Below, one piece after another: positions 23,254 to 35,800 of a stretch of 64,000 nucleotides of DNA (its first letter is position 1; each line of letters opens with the position of its first letter). The DNA is from Eupeodes corollae (lineage: Eukaryota > Arthropoda > Insecta > Diptera > Syrphidae): contig NC_079149.1 in the NCBI RefSeq assembly GCF_945859685.1, positions 23,099,118-23,163,117 on the forward strand, in the 5' to 3' direction. Both the position numbers and the translations under genes were made by a program. The notes under the pieces were generated by a model. That model saw only the letters and a list, made by a program, of their open reading frames with translations, searched no databases and was not told the DNA's origin.

Positions 23254-25734
23254 AATAGCTTAGAAAAGGGTAAACATTTTCTAACGAAATCCAAACAACT
23301 TTCTAAAAGAATTGTAAGCATACAAAATTATAAAAAAAATAACGATTTAGAAAAAATTTTTTTGAGATATTTTACTGTACTTAAATTCTTAAAGATTAAC
23401 TTATTTCAGAATATTTGTATCATCTTAAAATAAAACAGACTTTTAAATTAGAAGAACAAATTCGTGCGACCCAATCCTGCAATTTATTTTTATAACAACA
23501 ACATTTTCTTATATATTCATATCTTTCTAAAATCTTAGGTCATTGTACTGAAATCTTTACTTGTTTAAAGTTTTTTTTTTGTTAAATTTTAGTCTGCATT
23601 TTTAAAAATAATTTGATTTTTTTTGTAAGATAAAAAATCATATTACCAAAAATTTTATTCAGTATACTAGTTTTCTTTCAAAAAATTACCGAAAATCACC
23701 CGAAAATTTCAGCGTTCACACTACTTTTTTGGACCTCTTAATAAAACTGATATATTTAACAACAATCCTTATAACTAAACTACACTTCATTATTTTAAAC
23801 TCGACCTGAACCTTCTCTCGACCCCAATCCAAGAACTAATTTTTTGACCATTTTTGTACGATTAATTTTAAATTTTCAAAGTCTTTTATTAGCTCTTTGT
23901 TCATTTATTGAAAACAATTTAACTCCATTTGTTACTGGTTTTTGCGGAACTTCCCAATAAATTCAATTAAATAAACGAATATAATAACCTCAAAAATTTA
24001 ACATGTTCAAAACTTTTTTAAATTTAATAAACTATCTATACTTATTGTGTTATTCATACAATCATCGTTTGAACTTTAAAGTGCATATATGTTCGAGGTT
24101 CCCATACGTTCGAAAGTTTAAAGGAACCTAATTTAGTTCATAAACTTCAAACACCTCAAAAACTTCACCTATCGTTTTTTGTTCAACAAAATAAAAATAA
24201 TAGAACGAAACTTTTATTTTTATCACATTTCGACATAAGTTACAACTTTCACACATATTTTCATCGTTCCATCAGGACATGGACAGAATGTGAAGAACCA
24301 TCAGACATTTGTATCAACTAACCATCATATTAATTATTCAAAAAGTTAATGTTCATAGTTTATAGGGTTTGACCTTAAAAGTTTATAAATCTAAAATTGT
24401 TCATGGATGATGAGAAGTTGCTCTATACAAATGTGTGTATGTTGTAAGAATGTTTCGGAAACTCACTTTAAATTAAATTAAGTTCTATTTTGGCCAACAC
24501 AATGACCCTTATAATAGAACGATTAGAAAATATGTCACCAGCATGTGTGTCCACTTACTCATTCCACCACTCTCGATTTTCATCCCCAATTCAGAACAGG
24601 ATAATGAAAGCCATCACACACTGTACACTGATGATGGGTCGACAGGATACCTTTTGTTGATTCCCTAAGAAGCTCAATATGAAAAGCTTGTAAAGAAATG
24701 GAAAAAAAAACACATGAAGAAAAATAACAATCACCTTTTGTATTTTGAAACAAACATTTAACAAAACGTATACAAAATAAACGACCGACGACGACGACGT
24801 CTTCTATATGTGTATGCCTTTACCCATTTTTTGAACAAGTGAAAAAGTCATACCAAAACTTGCCTTTCGTTCCTCACAGATCCAGCTTCAGCTCCTGCTT
24901 TAACTACAACCCCAGCTCCCAGATGATGGGGATTGGACGGGGAGTCGCCGCCTCGCCGTCATCATAGTCGTGTGTTGGTGGTCGTTGAGGATGAGATAGA
25001 TTCAGGGAGTTTAATATTATGGAAGGAAAAGGATCCGTCAGCATAAAAGTAGAGGGATTCCCATTACGATGTGATTTATGTATGTAACACATCAGCAAGG
25101 GTATACATGTTTATATGTATGTATATGATTCCTCCTTGTTCCTTTTTTTTCCTCGCTCCTTCGATGCTATGACTAACATTTTGTTGAAAGTATTTTGCAT
25201 ATTATTTATATTTGTAAATATATCTGACGACAACACCAACAACAACAGCAACAACACGACAACACCAGCCGACTAAAGAATCTCACATAAGCACTATAAG
25301 AAGGACGACACGACAAGGAGTTTTGTCCTGGATAAAAATGTCAAATTTCCATGAAAATATGTGAGTACATGTATAGGAGTATAGAGTAGGTACGTGACGG
25401 GAGTGGAACAGTGGGAGTGAGAGAAAGTTTGACGAAGCCGGAACCACTCCATTTAACTGTGTCACATAGTTCACACCAAGAACCAGGGTTGCCATCATAC
25501 ACATCCGTGGTCAATTTTTTTTCGGTTTCGTAAGTAAAGTGGAGTGGAGTAAAATACACACAACAATAGATTTGTGAAGAACATTTTATTTTATTATAAG
25601 ATTCAAATTGCGGACTCGGAGATATTCGAAGAATTAAATTTTTCAAATGATTTTAAAGCCTATCTCCCCACCCCTGTTTTTGTGCTTTTTATTCAATACT
25701 TTATAAAAAGTGTTAAAATGATCGGAATTATGCG
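23254..25734. other. Noncoding DNA; no gene recognised
   Basis: The stretch is AT-rich up to about 24500, then less so to 25570, with CAA/CAC-rich tracts (25231-25270) and a GAC tract (24783-24800). None of the short ORFs is recognisable. The second half resembles host intergenic or intronic DNA. Confidence 0.4.
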
Positions 25735-26160
25735 CCAATTAAAGCTATCATTGGTTTTCAGTATTAAAAAAAAACATTGGAATTTTTTGACAAGTCGTTT
25801 ATAGCTATCATTGCAAATTTCTGTCATTGAAAAAAATTCCTGATTGGAATCCACCGACAAATGTTTACTGACAGAAATCAGTCAGTGGAATCATCAGTGG
25901 AATTGTGCGAAATCGGAACACAAATCAGTGGAACGATTCCTTTCGTTCATTTTTTGAACATAAAAGTATCAGCTGTACAGGAAAATTAATTTCCGTCCGA
26001 AAAATAGAAAAATACATTTTAAGAGAACAACGAATGCGCATTTTGTGTGTTTTCCGATCGATCGGTTTATAGTTTTCATTTCTAATCAAAGCGAAACACC
26101 GTCAAATATCGATTCAACAAATTTTCCAGATCGATTTCAAGGATAGCTATAACTAGCCCC
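25735..26160. mobile_element. MITE-like element, copy 1
   Basis: The left end reads AATTAAAGCTATCATTGG and the right end, inverted, reads AGTTATAGCTATCCTTGA, giving imperfect terminal inverted repeats of about 20 bases. A second internal copy of the end motif lies at 25798-25820 (TTTATAGCTATCATTGC). A homologous element at 37980-38375 has the same ends, the same subterminal copy and a shared middle (GGAACACAAATC..GGAACGA; TTTCCGTCCGA). No ORF of note is present. No transposase partner was identified. Confidence 0.65.
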
Positions 26161-26209
26161 TTAGTTCAAATAAGCGCTGTTTTGTTTAATAATCTGCTTA
26201 GATATAGAT

Positions 26210-26760
26210 GGCAACTTCATAATACCCCCTCGGAGAAGCCCATTTCCTTATTTGTGAAGAACTCGGACAGCCACTTTTCACAAGCCTCTTTTTAGTTCCA
26301 CTTTACACCACCAAGAGCGTTTGCCATGGACAGGAACAGGTGGTAATCACTTGATGCTATATATATGGTGAATGCGATAAAACATGCCATCCGAGCTCCC
26401 GTAGCTTCTGACGAGTCATCAACGAAATGTGTGGCCTGGCGTTCTCTTGATAGAACACTACACACTTCCTTTTGGCCAATTCTTGACGTTTCTAGTCGGT
26501 CGATGGTAAAATTAAGCGTCTGACCATAGGGCAGCCGCTCATAGTGGATGATTTCCTTTCAATCCCACCTAACACACAGCAAAACCCTCCTGGCCGTCAA
26601 TCCCGAATTGGCCTTCGACCCCGACCGTTTTCGCTTGAAATTTGTATCGAACGCTGTTTTTAAGATCTCCAATGAATTGTAATGTATAAGTCTAATATAC
26701 TAATATACTATTGAACTTATCGATTAGGACGGTCGCTTTTGAGCAACCACGAGTTAGTTC
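26210..26760 (-). pseudogene. Classic mariner (DD34D-type) transposase, heavily decayed
   Basis: Minus-strand reading gives VLLCVRWD, then EIIHYERLPYGQTLN, near 26590-26490 (the canonical WWDWKGxIxYELLPxGQT block). The QLDRL..AI region is degraded. SSDYHLFLSMANALGG, with EKWLSEFFTNKEMGFSEGVL soon after, spans about 26370-26220 and includes the third catalytic Asp and the C-terminal region. The block holding the second catalytic Asp cannot be read. This lineage differs from the rosa-like mariners elsewhere in the window. Three frames and several stops show it is long dead. Confidence 0.78.
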
Positions 26761-27419
26761 AATGCGTACAGTCTTCTAGATTGGTCATGATTTCTTTTGA
26801 ACGAAAGTACAGCAGTGCAGTTCGGTGGTTTCTTCATAATAACGCTTCGGCGTTTATTCGGTCCAGAAGTTTTTTTACGTCAAACATGCTGCACCCAAAC
26901 ATCAACCAATATGCAAACTAATAATGAAGTATATTATTGCCAGATACGAGTTCTGTAGCGCTTTGTACATAGCCGCAAAATTCAAAAGAAAAAAAGGCGG
27001 AAGGGAGATGTTTTGTATAGTTTTTTTAAGTATAACATAAGTAATTGAAACACTCGTTAAAGTTATTTTCAAATATTCGTGGTTTTTAGATGATGCAATC
27101 CTTGAAATTTTAGATATTCTCGAAATGAATATTTTTCTTCATATGATGACCTACATATGTTTTTAGTGAAAATCGTAAGCTTATTGGAATGTCCATCAAA
27201 TAGGTGCAACATAGCTATTTTTAAATTAATGTATGTGTAAATAAAATTTATCGTATTCATAAAGAATTCCATAACTCCTATCAATCTACTTTTGGTTCTT
27301 TACAACTGTAAATCATTTTCTGAGCAAAGCTCACTTTGGTGGAAAGCATTACTCTACAGTCTCAAGGACTATTTTATAAATTTTAATAGCAATACCTAGA
27401 CTTCCAAATGACTTTATGA
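26761..27419. other. No gene recognised
   Basis: AT-rich sequence between the mariner and LINE remnants. It may hide the mariner N-terminus, but no motif could be read. Confidence 0.35.
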
Positions 27420-28420
27420 AATTTCCGGAAATCCTGTCTGATATTTTGAAAACGAAAAGGGGTTTTTCTGCAATACCATCGTTTCCAAATAATATTGGTG
27501 CAATTTACGGCACTCATTTAAAAGTTCAATCTTTTCTTCTTCTTGCTAATTCTTGCGTTTTTGAGCTAGTGCAAGGCATGTACAGAGAAGGTGAAGAACT
27601 GTTTTCTCCTATTCATTATCCGTACAGTTTCTGCAAAAGCCATTTGAGCGTACATTTCCTTTTAGGCAGTGCCCGTTTATGACACCTATTATCGAAATTA
27701 TGTGCGATCTTTTAAGAGATAGCTAAAAACCTTGAACACTTTAAGTCTACTGTAGGTAAATTGTTTTTTTGGCTTTTGTTTGCCTTCTTTATAGTGTCCT
27801 GCATTAGCATTCCTGGTGAGTTCATCGGCCTAACAGTTACCTGAAACGTCTCTATAGCCCGGCACCCAGCAAAGATAAATACTAAACTTTTGTGCCATCT
27901 CCATGAGAGATAATTGACATCTATGGACTGTTATAGAGTTTGTAGAGACAGTGTGCAGAGATTTGTTATCACGTTTTCCTTAAGCCAGGACAAGCTACAA
28001 TGGTTGGTAAAACGGAATGAGAGGCTTAATTTCAGTCGTTCAGAGTACACAGCTACAACAAACCTTTGTTTTGTTTTTGATTCATCTGTATAAAAGTGGA
28101 TTGGCTCGTCTTCCAGAAATGCTTTATCTTCCCAGAAAAATCTGGAACGTATATAAATCTGAAAATTTCTGTCGAAATGCAGTTGGGGGATGTTGTAGCC
28201 TGTGTGCTTTGAAATTGATTTTGAGGTGGGCTTGATGCAGACGTCTTTCGAAACCGGAAAAGTTGTCTCTCTGTAAACAATGCCTTGCAGAACATTTTAA
28301 GACAAAATACTTGATGACCCTCCAGAAAGTTTAGATTTTGATAGTGAATATTTATTTATTAATTCCTGTCCATTTCATTTAAAATAAAAACTTCAATGTC
28401 AATTAAAATATTTTGAGCTT
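27420..28420 (-). pseudogene. I-like LINE with RNase H, diverged relative of 7664-8950
   Basis: The minus strand can be followed in pieces. FYTDESKTKQ and VYSERLKLSLSF (start of RNase H, with Gly of the usual TDGSK replaced by Glu) lie near 28095-28010. DVNYLSWRWHKS lies near 27910, and FSIYLCWVPGYRDVSGNC (last RNase H motif) near 27870-27830. The C-terminal knuckle region follows down to about 27560. The order and wording match the LINE at 7664-8950, but divergence is high and the conserved GGTTA tail is missing. It is an older relative, not the same subfamily. There are many stops and frameshifts. Confidence 0.75.
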
Positions 28421-30673
28421 CTACGCCAGTGTAGTTTTTTTTTCAGCTTATGTTCAATATTTCTCCGATAATTTTTTTTCAAACAGGTCTTCATTTGCGA
28501 GTTCCATTTTAATGCAAAGAAAGATTTGAGTACTGCTCAGTTATCGGGTCTTTTTCTACCCATCCAAGGTATATTAAAATTTGTATGAAAGTTTTTCAAC
28601 TGCTTTTTGAAACTTTTGTCAAAACCACTTTTAGTGGTTTATCATTTTTTTTTACTTCAGAAGAGATTGTCCTCTTTCATATTATTGGTGCATATGCTGT
28701 GTTTTTCAACTTCTCTAAAGCATAGATGGCTTATATTTGCTGCATTCGTTTTTATTAACCACTATCGGGTTTTCCTTAATCTAAAATCAAATGAGGTACT
28801 CTTTAAATATTCAGCAAAACTGAACTGTGTTATTCTTTAATATATTACATTTACAGAAATTTGTCAAAGTTCTCAATCGAAGCCAGCCAAAAAGAATTCC
28901 ACTAAAATTTGACAACTCCTCAAAAGTTAACTTACTTAAAGTTGGCCCCCATTCTGCTAATTTTGTGGGTTTAGATGTCCTCTTCGTTTGATTTCAACCT
29001 AACTACTTGGCTGAAATTAGTCAAGCTATTTGCTTGAATTAAGTTTATCTTTTACGTTAAATTCAACCGTTTAAAATTATTGGGATGAATTCAACTGGTC
29101 TAATTGGTTGAAATCAGCTAACTTACTTGGTTAATTTTTTGTTTAATATATTAGAAGATTTTGAATATTTTTCATTTATATGCAGCTTTCTTCTTTCAGG
29201 CAAATCTTGAAAGTTGAACTGTTGAGAATATTCTTAGTTTCAAATAAATTGATGGTAACTCTGTTTAAAAAAACCAGTCATATTTATGTGAACCTTAAAA
29301 TATTATACGTTTACATATAAGGAAGGAAGCAGAGTGCGTAGGTGAATGCGAATGTTCTATGTTCTTGTTCTTGTGCGTATAGCTCTATCCGTTCAGATGA
29401 TGAATTAAAGAGTTGAGAGTTTTTAAACATAATTTTAAAGTATAGAAAGAAAAGGATATGTTTGAAGTAGAAGTGGAAGTACTATACGTTGTGTGTATAG
29501 TAGTAAAATAATGATAGAGCAATATCTTTTATGTTTATGAGTGGAAAAAATATAATTTTTCTTTTTCAGTATTTTGTAATGCAGTTATATAAGCTTTGTT
29601 TTGGATGTCTTTGTATTGTATGAAATAAAATTATATGTATTTTATCATTTTCTTTTATTATTATTTGTTTAAAGCAGTATAGTACATAAAAGGTACCTAT
29701 GGATGTAATTTTTTAAGGACTGGGAGCGAGACTTTTTGAGAGTCTTGTATGTTGTTTGGTTTCATATACCAATGTTATTAAATATAATAGCAAATTCTGT
29801 TATAAAAAGGATTGTGAAGGAATGACAAAACTTGGAAGTTTTAAACTAGGTCTACCTGAGTGAATTACAACTTTTGAACTACATACTTCAATTCGGTCTT
29901 CGGAAATGACTAAGTCTTTCATTCTTAAGATAACGTCGTCTAAGCATTTTGTTGATTTTATGTTTACTATTTCCCGACTTGGTGTCTAAGGTGTGCGTAC
30001 TTTTATTTTTCGAAAAATGTAAAGTTGGAAACAAAATAAAAATCGACCGTTAAAAAACTTATATTTCAGAACATCAAAAACACTTCCTTGGGCACAAAAG
30101 TCACATGTCTACAATTAACTATTGATTAATTTGTGTTTATAATATTTCTTTAATTCAGAATTCTATACACAAATATCTTTTTCATTAATGGTCTAGCGAT
30201 TGTCGACTTCTCATCTATTAACATCAGTAGAAGACTTTTACGTAGAAACTCATACCATTAACAAATAAGCCTTACGCGCTTACAGAATTTTGTCTGAGAT
30301 TAGGGAAGGGATTTATTTTCGAATAATCTAAAAATTAAAAAAAAACAGCATACAAATCTAGATCGGGAAGATGGCTGTATACAAGACTTAATCTGACGAG
30401 ACTTTTCTCAGTCTCACCTAAGTCCGTGCTTTTTCTCAAAAATGACTTATTTGTTAGAAGGGTTCAATCTTATTGCCCAATAAAATAATGCCAAGTTATT
30501 AAAAACTGCCATAGGTATCGCCCAAAAAGGCTCTATCGCCCACAAACTTTCGAAAAAACTGTCACAAAGCCCAAAATCAATGTAATGTTGCTCAAAACAA
30601 TTTTAAAATATCATAACGCCTAAAATATGTCAGTGTTTCAACTTTATTAATTGCCCAACGCAAAAATTAAATG
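28421..30673. other. Noncoding AT-rich DNA; no gene recognised
   Basis: No ORF with homology and no repeat boundary was seen. Confidence 0.4.
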
Positions 30674-30700
30674 AAAAAAGAGGCTGGGATGCGACCCACA
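30674..30700 (+). mobile_element. Terminal 27 bases of a foldback (E) element
   Basis: The piece ends ...GAGGCTGGGATGCGACCCAC, identical to the intact terminus at 36782. It then breaks straight into LINE coding sequence (AFNAHIRQTKFLND) at 30701, so the two elements share a sharp junction here. Confidence 0.75.
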
Positions 30701-31635
30701 GAGCCTTCAACGCCCATATTCGACAGACCAAATTTTTAAATGACCAAAAATTACGGCAAAAAATACTGTAAAAAACACGAGGAATTCATCCTCAATGACA
30801 CTCCTTTTGTTAGCTCTTTAGAAAAAGCTAATCTCTTTGCTAGGCAGTTCGCCACCAATTCTACGCTACCAGTGAGTGTTATGACTCTGCCAATACTTGA
30901 ACGAGTTAGTGATTCTATGGGACCTATCTTTTTTCGCACTCGTACTGTGGCAAGAGTCCTTAAAGATCTAAACACACATTAATCTGCTAATCCAGATGGT
31001 ATTGCCGCTATTGTTCTGAAGAGGTGCTTTTCAACGCTTCCAAAACCACTGCGTAATCTTTTTCATCAGTCCTTCTCCTCAGGTCTCGTTCCGAGAGGAT
31101 AAAAAACTGCATTTATCCAGCCCATTCCCAAAAAGGCGAATCTTCCTCACTCTCTTATTACCTATTGATTGCACTTATGTCCCTTCTTTCCAAGGTCATG
31201 AAAATGCTGATGATTTATTAACTCAAGAAATATCTTGAAGAAGCAATAGGTCCACTGGTGATCTCATCGTTCATCTCACCGAACAGTGGAGCAAATCATT
31301 ACATCGCTTTGGAGAAAGTAAGATTATTGCACTTTATATTTCAAAAGCATTGCGTGCTTTCGGTTTTCATGAATCCCTGCTTCATTGGATTAGTCATTAC
31401 CTTTGAGATCGTTCAATACAAGTAGTATTGGATGGATTCAAATCTGAAAACCATTAAATAAATGCTGGTGTGCCCCAGGGCTCTGTTTTATCTCCAACTC
31501 TCTTTCTCATTTTTATTAATGATCTCCTGCCTGCAACATCTAATCCAATACATTGTTTCGCTGACAATAGTACTCTTAGCTTTTCTTATTCGTATTCAGA
31601 TTCACACCCTCTTCTTCGGATGTGGAAATGCAACG

Positions 31636-31647
31636 ACAAAATATAAT
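31636..31647. repeat. Target-site duplication of the SINE, left copy
   Basis: ACAAAATATAAT is repeated exactly at 31969-31980. Confidence 0.88.
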
Positions 31648-31968
31648 TAAAAAAAAATCAAATGGGGTGGCGCAACAGTCCGTTGTGAACCAGGGCCTAG
31701 TGACTTACAACTCTCAACCATTCCTGTGTGCGAGTAATGTTGTCAGGAATGGAAGGGACCTACAATTTTAGGCCGAATCCGAACGGCTAATTTTGAGAAA
31801 GCACTTTTTCATGACGAGAATTACTCTTGAAGGATTTGTCAATTCCTCGCAAGAGGCAGTACCCGCGAAAATTATTTTTTTTTTTTAATTAAGGTGGCAC
31901 AGGCAGGGATTGAACCCAAGACCCCTTGCATGACAGTCCAACGCACTAACCATCATGCCACGGGTACT
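31648..31968 (-). mobile_element. tRNA-derived SINE inserted in a LINE
   Basis: On the minus strand the 5' head reads GTACCCGTGGCATGATGG (31967-31950). A B-box-like GGGTTCAATCCCTGCC follows at about 31918-31903, which matches the tRNA B-box consensus apart from small changes. A box-A-like TGGTTAGTGCG sits just upstream. The body continues with TTGCGAGGAATTGACAAATC and ends with AGGCCCTGGTTCACAACGGA then CTGTTGCGCCACC. The last part resembles the 3' end of the RTE-like LINE at 12500-13275. An exact 12-bp target duplication flanks it, and the host LINE continues in register on either side. Copies exist at 52628-52892 (close) and 7300-7515 (old). Confidence 0.9.
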
Positions 31969-31980
31969 ACAAAATATAAT
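31969..31980. repeat. Target-site duplication of the SINE, right copy
   Basis: This is an exact repeat of 31636-31647. Confidence 0.88.
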
Positions 31981-32830
31981 AAGCTCATTAAATTTCGACC
32001 TAAACAGCATTTCACAATGGGGAATAAGAAACCGCGTGGAATTTAATGTTTCGAAATTCCAATGTTGCCTTGTATCGTTAAAGCGAGATATATCCCCATT
32101 GCCATTCTCCATGAATGGCACTTGCTTCAATGAGACTTAACACCTCGATATTATCGGTATGATCACATACGCGATGTCGCCTAAAATGGTGCAAGCTGTT
32201 TGGGTTTCCTTAGGCGATGCAAGAAATATTTCACCTCTTCTGATCTAGCTGTTATCTACAAGACTTATATTCGTCCAAAGCTTGAGTATAACTCCCATCT
32301 CTAGGCTGGTGCTCCTGCAACTTACCTAAGCCTCTTGGATAGTATTAAACGTAGAGCATTTAAATTGATAGATGATAACATCATCATAAGTTCATTTACT
32401 TCACTTGAACATCGTCGTAAGGTCTCTTGTCTGACCCTTTCTTACAATTATTTTAACGGCTTATGCTCCTGTAAAAAAGCCAGGTGCATTCCTCCCTTTA
32501 AACAATTCAACCGTAATACTCGCGCTTTTGGGAATGCTCGTCAGTATACCCTCGAGCCAAACTTTGATCATGCTGTCAAGTATAGAGATTCATTCTTTAG
32601 CCGTACTACGCGAATGTGGAATCACACTCTGTTTTTCCCAGCCATTGCAATATTCAGGAATTCACAACCAATGTGCATCGACGCCTACTTTTAAACACTC
32701 TCTCCTCTTTCTAGTGCTCACACTGTGCCTCTGCATAATAAGGGTAGTAATATCCCCTTGTGACTGTGCTTATTATAAAAAAAGTAAAGAACGTAGTTTC
32801 CACTTAATTAATTTAAAAACTGAATAGTTT

Positions 32831-35800
32831 CAAAATTGATTGCTTCCCAAACAAAGTGCGTTATTCAAAATAAAACCTCTTAGTAGACAACTGGCCAAAC
32901 AGCTTGTGACTTGTTTTTGTAAGCTATCACAGCTATTTTCTAACCAAATTTGACAGTTTATGATTTCAAGTATAAACTTGAATAAGAAATTACAGTCTCA
33001 TCAAATCTCGTTCTCAAGAGACAAGGAAGGTCTACATGGATTTATCTCGTCTTGAAGTTAGATCAAATCTAAGCTAATTTGCCGGTTTTGCATATTCAGG
33101 ACAGAGGACCAAAAATGGGACAGACAAAAAAGCACTTTTAAAATAAATAGCAATAAATCTAACTTAAAAATCTTTACTTTAAGGAATTATTTCCATTCAT
33201 TTAAATAATTTGCCTTTAAAATCCCTAAATTATACAATTCAATTCCAAATCAGCAAAACTTAAAAAATAAAAATAAAATAAATAAAATAAAATGTTTTCC
33301 TTTTTCAAAATCAAAACCAATTTACACGACAACCAACCAAAATACAAAAAAAAACCTTTCTTTACATCTCTGGGATTCAGTATATTCTCGAAGCAATTAA
33401 CCTTCTTGTCCTGATGTTCGGTCGGTTTTTGTATATTTCCTTCCTTCCTTCATGATTTTTTTGGGCTATCTTTTGATTAAAAATTGTTGTGCCATCTTCA
33501 TAAAGAAGATATTGTATTGGATAGTAAATAGATACATTATAGTAAATTAGATTTTTGTCCACTCAAATTAACTTAACATAAACGGAACTTAACGCCATTT
33601 TGGTTTGTATTCTGGGTCAATTGTAGGAAGGTACTTATGATTTATTTGGTCTCAAAGTGATAATTTGGAATAATTAACTGTGGACTGTGTGGACATGTGT
33701 GGAATACAAAAACATGTGACATTTATTAATGACCTAAACGATGGAGCCTAATAATAGAATTCAACAAAGAAAACCTCCCTTTCGAATGTCAAGTAGGAAC
33801 TAAACTTGCATTGACAGATTTCATTTCAAAGCTTTTTAAAAAAAAAAAGAAAACTGGATACTATACACATTTTATATTTTATTATCGACCATCTGCCAAT
33901 CCTGGTGACATATTTACATATTAAAATCGTTCAGAACAGCTCCCATTACATGTATCACATTTTTCACTTTCATTCCAGGATGCCGATGCGACGCACGGCC
34001 AGCTCAGCCTTGCAATCCAGCAATTGCATCACACACATGAAATATGAAAGGACGATGATGGACTATAAAACCCAGCAGGCTTCATGGTATCCTGCGGCTC
34101 TCTATATACAGTTCCCTCTTCAAAAACAAAATATATATTGTCTTTGTTCTCTTCAGTCCCATGGATACAATTAATTTACAAGGTTTTCCCTTTTATTTCC
34201 CCTCATACACTTCACAATACCATAAATACCCAGATGAATGAGAACAGAAAATAAAAATCGTTAAATGGCGCCCAACGTCGAACATAATGATAAATTCCAT
34301 ATAGCCTCTTCTTCTTAACTATATGTACCTTTTTTATAACTACTACCATTGTGTTATCATATCTCTCATATATGGTGACCTCAAAACTTTACCATAACAC
34401 AAAACGTACACACTCGACTCAACTCGAATTCTTCTTTAACCCGGCCACATGCTCGCGTATACAACAACTATACTACATAACTTTACATTATTATTACCTC
34501 CGTTTTTATGAGTCTTTTTGGATGCTGCTTCTGCTGCTGTTGCTGTTGCTGGTGCCTCAAGGCTCATGATGTTTTACATCGCAGCAACCGCACAACATCC
34601 AAATAAATCCCATTCACACTTTGCTCGTGAAAAGCTCGAAACTTTTTTACAAAAAAAAAAAAAGAAAATAAAAACCCTAAAAAAAAGACATAAACCGGGT
34701 TAGGTCGAGGCGAGACGCATATAGCATAATTTTTATATACCTACGTGAATGTGGGTAAAACGGTGGCAGTTTTTGAAACCGAGGTGATGGTTCAATAAAG
34801 CCATTTTAACGTGGGTCAATGTTTTCCTTAATTGTGTCGAAATTCAGTTTGTACAATTCATTGCAACACAAAAAAAACCTTGGCCTCAAAAATGTAGCTA
34901 CAAATACATTCCAAAAACACCCCCATCCCCGCCCATTCGTAAAAATGGAACAATTTCCCGAAAATAAAACATTTAAACTAGGACAAAAGATAAAACCAAA
35001 TAACACCATTTACTATTGAATTTAGGAGGCCAAACATGTCATACAGTATATACAGAGATAAGGCTAGCATCGTCGTCGTCCTTTACAACACCCGACAGGA
35101 CGCACCACTCACGATATTCTATACCTACAACGAGCTACGAGGATGATGCTGCTGATGATGATGGCATGGTTACGTAAGGTGTTGTGTAAACAAACATCAG
35201 GCGTACAAGAGTCAAATTCCAAAATGCCACCAAAAAAAAAACAAGAATGAGAAGACCAAATTTTCTTGCCGTCGTCGCCGATGAATGTGGACACGTTAAA
35301 ATGTCAAATTGTTTTCGAGTTCCGTTGGATTGAGTGTGTGTTGTTTATTTTAAGTTGGAGAATTTGATGGACCAAAATAAACGGGCTTAAAAAAGTTCCA
35401 AAAAAATCACACATCACAATCAAACGAGAATAAAATGTTGAGATGAATGAATAAGCGACGTTATGTTAGTCGAATTCCATACACTCGCACTCTGACTAGT
35501 GAAGAGACGAAGTGCGCCATGATGCGATGACATAAGGATCTGGGTTTTTGGGCGAGTTTTGAGATTGTTGTTATCACAAATTAATTCCAAAATTCATTTT
35601 AATGGAGCTTTTAGTGAGAAAGAGAGCTGCGAGAGTATAAGAGTGAAAGAACAAATGAAAAGAGAGAAGAGAAAAAAAGGTGAGAAAATTTGTTTACTCT
35701 TTTAGTTGAAAGAGTAAAAAAGATATTAAGCTTTTGAGTGATTTTAAGCTGACCGCTGGCGCTGGCTGATTCAATTATTTTATTTAACAGAATAATTCAA

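Larger units (their letters stand above)
30701..32830 (+). pseudogene. Non-LTR retrotransposon (Jockey/CR1-type) ORF2, split by a SINE
   Basis: The element begins inside the pre-RT linker (AFNAHIRQTKFLNDQKLRQK), then 30740-30982 (ANLFARQFATNSTLP). RT blocks follow in shifting frames: NPDGIAAIVLKRC, then the linker before RT-1, IIALYISKALRAFG and AGVPQGSVLSPTLFLIFIND (31464-31525). The catalytic block reads CFADNSTL, so the second Asp is Asn. A SINE interrupts the ORF at 31648. Beyond it, SSLNFDLNSISQWGI and KYFTSSDLAVIYKTYIRPKLEY lead to the C-terminal domain at 32335-32694 (DSIKRRAFKLIDD, SLEHRRKVSCL, RDSFFSRTTRMWN). The 3' end lies near 32780-32830. Frameshifts and an altered catalytic motif show it is inactive. 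Confidence 0.87.

Noticed and set aside
31900..31968. A tRNA gene on the minus strand
   Set aside because: The tRNA-like head lacks a credible full cloverleaf and continues into a SINE body with a target duplication; a second copy shares the same body.
34351..34703. ORFs over the CTG tract as a Leu- or Ala-rich protein
   Set aside because: They depend on the repeat tract and a poly(A) run and lack any conserved flanking sequence.
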